Shown: one piece after another, positions 60,313 through 64,000 of the stretch | How positions within the stretch are numbered: the first letter of the stretch is position 1 | Layout: each line of letters begins with the position of its first letter | DNA from: UBA1672 sp964351365 | GTDB lineage: Bacteria > Pseudomonadota > Alphaproteobacteria > Micavibrionales > Micavibrionaceae | DNA: 64,000 nt | Reading direction: 5' to 3' | Assembly: GCA_964351365.1 (NCBI GenBank) | Contig: CAYGNP010000014.1 | Span: 1-64,000 of the forward strand | Notes under the pieces: model-generated | Told to the model about the DNA's origin: nothing | The model's database searches: none | The model's input: only the letters and a program-made list of their open reading frames with translations | Translations under genes and position numbers: made by a program

Positions 60313-61643
60313 ACGATACGATCTATGCTTTGGCGAGTGGGCGCGGGCAAGCGGGCATTGCGGTGATTCGCGTGTCCGGTTCGCGGGCGTTTGCTGGGTT
60401 TTTTGCGCTGAGCGGGCGGAAAACCGCTCCGAGTCGAATCGCAATGCTTTGTGATCTGAAACGGAATGTTTCACGTGAAACATTGGATCAGGCACTCGTG
60501 ATTTGTTTTGAGGGGCCGCATAGTTATACGGGTGAGGATGTGGTGGAATATCATGTTCATGGCGGGCATGCGGTTGTGCAGGGGATGCTTCAAGCTTTGA
60601 GCGAGCTTGAGGGTTACCGTATGGCGGAGCCGGGGGAGTTTACGCGCCGGGCGTTTGAGAATGGGAAGATGGATTTAACGGCTGCGGAGGCGGTCGCGGA
60701 TCTTATTCATGCCCAGACATCTGCGCAAAAACAGCAGGCCTTGATGCAGATACAGGGCGGACTGGCGGAGATTTATACGGGCTGGCGGGATAGACTGACG
60801 CGTATTTTGGCGTATGTGGAGGCGGAGCTGGAATTCCCCGATGAGGATATGCCGGATGATATTTTGGCAACGATTACACCGCAAATTGAAGATTTACGGC
60901 GGGGACTGGCGGAGCATCTGGATGATAATCGCCGCGGAGAGCGGTTGCGGGATGGTATTCGGGTGGCCGTGATCGGCGCGCCTAATGCGGGGAAATCGAG
61001 CCTTGTGAACGCACTTGCACGGCGGGATGTGGCGATTGTCTCTGACGTGGCGGGAACAACGCGCGATGTGATTGATGTGGCGCTGGATATTGGCGGTTAT
61101 CCGGTGATCTTGAGTGATACGGCGGGATTACGGCCTGATCAGATCGGCGCGAATGGGCAAGAGGGCATTGAGTCCGAGGGTATAAAGCGGGCCTTACGGA
61201 CGGCTGCGGAGGCGGATATCCGCGTGATTGTCTATGATGGTGGGTTGGATGTGCCCGATGCACATAGCCGCGCTCTGGAGGATTTTGCGCAGGTGCTGGT
61301 GGTGGTGAATAAAGCGGATAAGGGCGTGCGGCTTAAGCATCCCGAAGGTATTGAGGTCTCTGTTGCACAAAATATCGGGATTGACGTGTTTTTGAGCCGT
61401 TTGCAGGTGATGATTGAGGGTTTGATTGGTCTTTCAGAGGCGCCGAGTTTGACGCAAGCCCGTCACCGTGCGGCCCTCAAGGACTGCGGTGATAGTTTGA
61501 AGCGCGCGCTGAGCGCCGCTTTGCCGGAACTGGCGGCGGAGGATCTGAGGCTTGCTATTCGGGCTTTGGGGAAAGTTACGGGGCGCGTTGATGTGGAAGA
61601 CTTGCTGGATGTGGTTTTCCGCGATTTTTGTATCGGGAAATAA
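60309..61643 (+). CDS. mnmE: tRNA modification GTPase MnmE
   Basis: 444 residues. N-terminal tetrahydrofolate-binding domain (IYALASGRGQAGIAVIRVSGS, the block SYTGEDVVEYHVHGG), helical domain, and G domain with G1 GAPNAGKSSLVNAL (about 221-234), G2/G3 SDVAGTTRDVID and LSDTAGLR, G4 VVNKADK, and the catalytic C-terminal CIGK. With MnmG it makes the 5-carboxymethylaminomethyl group on wobble uridine 34. A perfect parS site lies inside at 60467-60482, read as NVSRETL. The neighbour mnmG follows after one minus-strand gene. Confidence 0.97.
   Translation: MNDTIYALASGRGQAGIAVIRVSGSRAFAGFFALSGRKTAPSRIAMLCDLKRNVSRETLDQALVICFEGPHSYTGEDVVEYHVHGGHAVVQGMLQALSELEGYRMAEPGEFTRRAFENGKMDLTAAEAVADLIHAQTSAQKQQALMQIQGGLAEIYTGWRDRLTRILAYVEAELEFPDEDMPDDILATITPQIEDLRRGLAEHLDDNRRGERLRDGIRVAVIGAPNAGKSSLVNALARRDVAIVSDVAGTTRDVIDVALDIGGYPVILSDTAGLRPDQIGANGQEGIESEGIKRALRTAAEADIRVIVYDGGLDVPDAHSRALEDFAQVLVVVNKADKGVRLKHPEGIEVSVAQNIGIDVFLSRLQVMIEGLIGLSEAPSLTQARHRAALKDCGDSLKRALSAALPELAAEDLRLAIRALGKVTGRVDVEDLLDVVFRDFCIGK
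60467..60482. other. parS centromere site 2
   Basis: TGTTTCACGTGAAACA, perfect 16-bp parS, inside mnmE. Confidence 0.93.
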
Positions 61644-61646
61644 GGC

Positions 61647-62138
61647 TTATTCGGCGGTTAGGGCGTCTTTTTGTTCAGATTCTGCACGTGTAAGTTCTCT
61701 CACTATTTTAAGGGGTTTTTTGCACAAATCTTCCAGGAATTTCTGGCTAGGATATTTATCTAAAGCCTTTCCTGTCGCTTTTGCCATGTCACCAACATCA
61801 CGCAGAAATGCTTCGTAGGCATCATCTTTTTTGTATTCTCTGAGGGCGCGGCGCATAAAATAAAGGCCGAGCGCCATTGAATATTCCATTCCAGGGAAAT
61901 GTCTGTCTTCTTGCGGGTTTTCACCGCCATTGAGTTTTTTTGAGGTGATGAGTTTGTTTAATATTGCTGAGCCATCAGGGCCGAAGGTGCTTTTATATTC
62001 TGTTCTTAGGCGGGCTTTTTCTTCTAGTGTAGTTTCAGCTGTGCCAGCTTCTTGGATATGATCCCATAGGTCTCTGGCGCTGGCTTTCCAGGCTTTGATC
62101 AGCTCAATGTGTTCCGGTTTTGGAGGTTTTATTTTCAT
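61647..62138 (-). CDS. Unknown soluble protein between mnmE and mnmG
   Basis: 163 residues, charged and mostly helical, with no signal peptide or membrane segment. Segments include PEHIELIKAWKASARDLWDHI, MEYSMALGLYFMRRALREY and LCKKPLKIVRELTRAE. I do not recognise a family. It opposes mnmE with a 3-base gap and diverges from mnmG across 61 bases. It interrupts the mnmE-mnmG pair that is contiguous in many relatives, so it may be a late insertion. Confidence 0.6.
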   Translation of the reverse strand: MKIKPPKPEHIELIKAWKASARDLWDHIQEAGTAETTLEEKARLRTEYKSTFGPDGSAILNKLITSKKLNGGENPQEDRHFPGMEYSMALGLYFMRRALREYKKDDAYEAFLRDVGDMAKATGKALDKYPSQKFLEDLCKKPLKIVRELTRAESEQKDALTAE

Positions 62139-62199
62139 GATGAGATCCGTTTAATTCTTTTTGTAGAAAAAATCAAGAAATTCCTGTATATACGCGGCT

Positions 62200-64000
62200 A
62201 TGAGCGGATTTGAAGCAGATTTTGATGTGATTATTGTTGGTGGGGGCCATGCGGGGTGCGAGGCGGCTGCGGCTTCTGCGCGCACAGGTGCCCGCACGGC
62301 TTTGCTGACGCATAAGCTTTCGAGTATTGGCGTGATGTCCTGTAATCCGGCGATTGGCGGGCTTGGCAAGGGGCATCTGGTGCGGGAGATCGATGCGCTG
62401 GACGGGGTAATGGCCAAGGTGATTGATCGCGCGGGGATACAGTTCCGGATGCTCAATGCCTCTAAGGGGCCGGCAGTACGTGGGCCGCGGGCGCAGGCTG
62501 ATCGTAAGCTTTACCGGGATGCGATGCAGGATATTCTGGGGGATTACCCGAACCTTACACTGGTTGAGGGGGCGGCGGATGATCTGGTTTTAGATGAAGA
62601 TGGCGCGGTTAAGGGGCTGAAAACCCTTGATGGGCGCGCGTTTTCATGCCGGGCGGTGGTGCTGACGACGGGGACGTTCCTGCGGGGGTTGATCTATCGC
62701 GGAGAGGAGCGGATTCCCGCCGGGCGCGTTGGAGAAGAGCCGACGATTGGACTGGCGCAAACGCTGGAGCGCCTGGGTTTTCCCCTTGCGCGGCTGAAGA
62801 CCGGCACGCCGGCACGCCTTGATGGGCGCACGATTGACTGGGATGCGCTTGAGCGGCAGGATGCGGATGCAAAGCCCCTGCCCTTTTCCTATATGAATTC
62901 AGAGATTACGGTTGCGCAAATTCCGTGTCACATTACCTATACGAATGCTGAAACGCACCGGATTATTGCAGAGAATATCAAGCGATCGCCGATGTATTCG
63001 GGGGCGATCAAGTCCACGGGGCCGCGCTATTGTCCCTCGATTGAAGATAAAATTCACCGCTTTGCGGATAAGGAGCGGCACCAGATTTTCCTAGAGCCGG
63101 AGGGGCTTGATGATTATACGGTTTATCCGAACGGGATCTCGACCTCCCTGCCCGTGGATGTGCAAGATGCGTTTATTCATACGATTAAAGGTCTTGAAAA
63201 GGTTGAAGTTTTGGAGTGGGGATACGCTATTGAATATGATTATGTTGATCCGCGGGATTTGAAAAAGACGCTGGAGAGCAAGCGTTTGCCGGGGCTTTAT
63301 CTTGCGGGGCAGATTAACGGAACAACTGGTTATGAAGAGGCGGCGGCGCAAGGGTTGATGGCCGGGGTGAATGCGGCAAAACGGGCTGATTCGATTCGGA
63401 ATGTTTCACGTGAAACATTGGAAGATTTTGTACTGGACCGCGCCGATGCGTATATCGGGGTGTTGATTGATGATCTGACGACACGCGGCGCGCCGGAGCC
63501 TTACCGGATGTTTACGTCGCGGGCGGAATATCGTTTGTGGTTGCGCAGTGATAATGCTGATCAGCGGCTGACGGACAAGGGTATTGCGGCCGGGTGTGTT
63601 GGCGCGGAGCGGCAGGCGTTTTGGGCGGCGAAGGCCACGGCTTTAGCGGCGGGGCGGGAGATGGCCGCGCGGTTGCAGGCCAGCCCGAGCGCGTTGAATG
63701 CGAAGGGTATCAAGATTAATCATGACGGGGTGCGGCGCAGTGTGATGGATTTGCTGGCGTATCCGAATATTGAATGGGCGGATCTGGTGGCGATCTGGCC
63801 GGAGATGGAACATGTGGCGCTGGATGTTCGCGAGCAGCTGGAGATTGATGCGCTGTATGCCGGGTATATGGGACGGCATGAGGCGGATATTGCGGCGTTC
63901 CGTAAGGATGAAAATCTGGTTCTGCCGGAGGGGTTCGATTTTACGAAGGTGGGGAGTTTGTCGAATGAGATTCGTGCCAAGCTTATTCAGGTTAATCCGC
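62200..64000 (+). CDS. mnmG: tRNA uridine-5-carboxymethylaminomethyl modification enzyme MnmG (3' truncated)
   Basis: 600 codons from ATG 62200 to the right edge; the last 20-30 residues are missing. The FAD-binding start DVIIVGGGHAGCEAAAASA (about 9-27), SCNPAIGGLGKGHLVREIDALDG, the family block RTGTPARLDG-like LKTGTPARL, NGTTGYEEAAAQGLMAGVNAA and FTSRAEYRLWLRSDNAD are all present. It works with MnmE on tRNA U34 using FAD, NADH and glycine or ammonium. A perfect parS site (63402-63417) is read as NVSRETL. In relatives rsmG, parA and parB follow; they would lie just beyond this window. Confidence 0.97.
   Translation, partial: MSGFEADFDVIIVGGGHAGCEAAAASARTGARTALLTHKLSSIGVMSCNPAIGGLGKGHLVREIDALDGVMAKVIDRAGIQFRMLNASKGPAVRGPRAQADRKLYRDAMQDILGDYPNLTLVEGAADDLVLDEDGAVKGLKTLDGRAFSCRAVVLTTGTFLRGLIYRGEERIPAGRVGEEPTIGLAQTLERLGFPLARLKTGTPARLDGRTIDWDALERQDADAKPLPFSYMNSEITVAQIPCHITYTNAETHRIIAENIKRSPMYSGAIKSTGPRYCPSIEDKIHRFADKERHQIFLEPEGLDDYTVYPNGISTSLPVDVQDAFIHTIKGLEKVEVLEWGYAIEYDYVDPRDLKKTLESKRLPGLYLAGQINGTTGYEEAAAQGLMAGVNAAKRADSIRNVSRETLEDFVLDRADAYIGVLIDDLTTRGAPEPYRMFTSRAEYRLWLRSDNADQRLTDKGIAAGCVGAERQAFWAAKATALAAGREMAARLQASPSALNAKGIKINHDGVRRSVMDLLAYPNIEWADLVAIWPEMEHVALDVREQLEIDALYAGYMGRHEADIAAFRKDENLVLPEGFDFTKVGSLSNEIRAKLIQVNP
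63402..63417. other. parS centromere site 3
   Basis: TGTTTCACGTGAAACA, perfect 16-bp parS, inside mnmG. Confidence 0.93.

Overview
This window is chromosomal DNA from an alphaproteobacterium. The evidence is the run of housekeeping genes (mltA, Tim44-like, fxsA, secB, DUF299 kinase regulator, maf, aroE, coaE, dnaQ; then hemE, hemH, hemJ, rho, mnmE, mnmG), which is the set that flanks the replication origin in many Alphaproteobacteria. Three perfect parS centromere sites lie within 5.4 kb at the right end, so the origin is probably close. A free-living or predatory lineage such as the Micavibrionales would fit, but that is an inference. I see no transposase, integrase, relaxase or CRISPR array.

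Layout. 1-3.9 kb: the end of an RTX-type exported protein, tRNA-Ala(GGC), mscL, a Bax-inhibitor-1 family protein and an M48 protease/LemA pair. 4-35.9 kb: a chromosomal type IVB (Dot/Icm) secretion locus. It is built as a left arm (disulfide isomerase-like protein, unknown protein, lytic transglycosylase, dotD, dotC, dotB, icmT, a 900-residue protein with two TcpQ-like domains) and a right arm (dotI, dotH, dotG, dotF-like, dotE-like, dotP, dotN, dotO and an unknown coupled gene). The right arm keeps the Legionella icmL-K-E-G-C-D-J-B order. Between the arms, on the opposite strand, sits an 11-kb block: five tandem paralogues of a cysteine-containing exported family that I do not recognise, followed by flgK and flgL. 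The paralogue array is the best candidate in the window for an undescribed system. DotA, DotL, DotM, IcmF/DotU and the IcmS/W/Q chaperones are not in the window.

35.9-46.7 kb: aldo/keto reductase, mltA, Tim44-like, fxsA, secB, the regulator-maf-aroE-coaE run, a DEAD-box type helicase with a repetitive tail, an AEC transporter and dnaQ. 46.9-49.4 kb: a complete queC-queD-queE-queF cassette that makes preQ1 for queuosine. 49.4-53.0 kb: four minus-strand genes of poorly known function (an LRAT-like protein, two paralogues and an orphan). 53.4-57.7 kb: hemE-hemH-hemJ for the last steps of haem synthesis, then rho. 57.9-64 kb: a small exported protein, a membrane protein with eight CxxC pairs, a small conserved protein, mnmE and most of mnmG, with the three parS sites inside genes.

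Palindromic repeats with GTCATYCTGA / TCAGRATGAC ends are scattered between 46.8 and 55.3 kb. One is inserted in frame in hemH, adding 26 codons. One spans the queD/queE junction and supplies both the queD stop and the queE start. A different palindromic element forms the C-terminal tail of QueC.

All assignments come from reading translated sequence and gene order; no database search was run.
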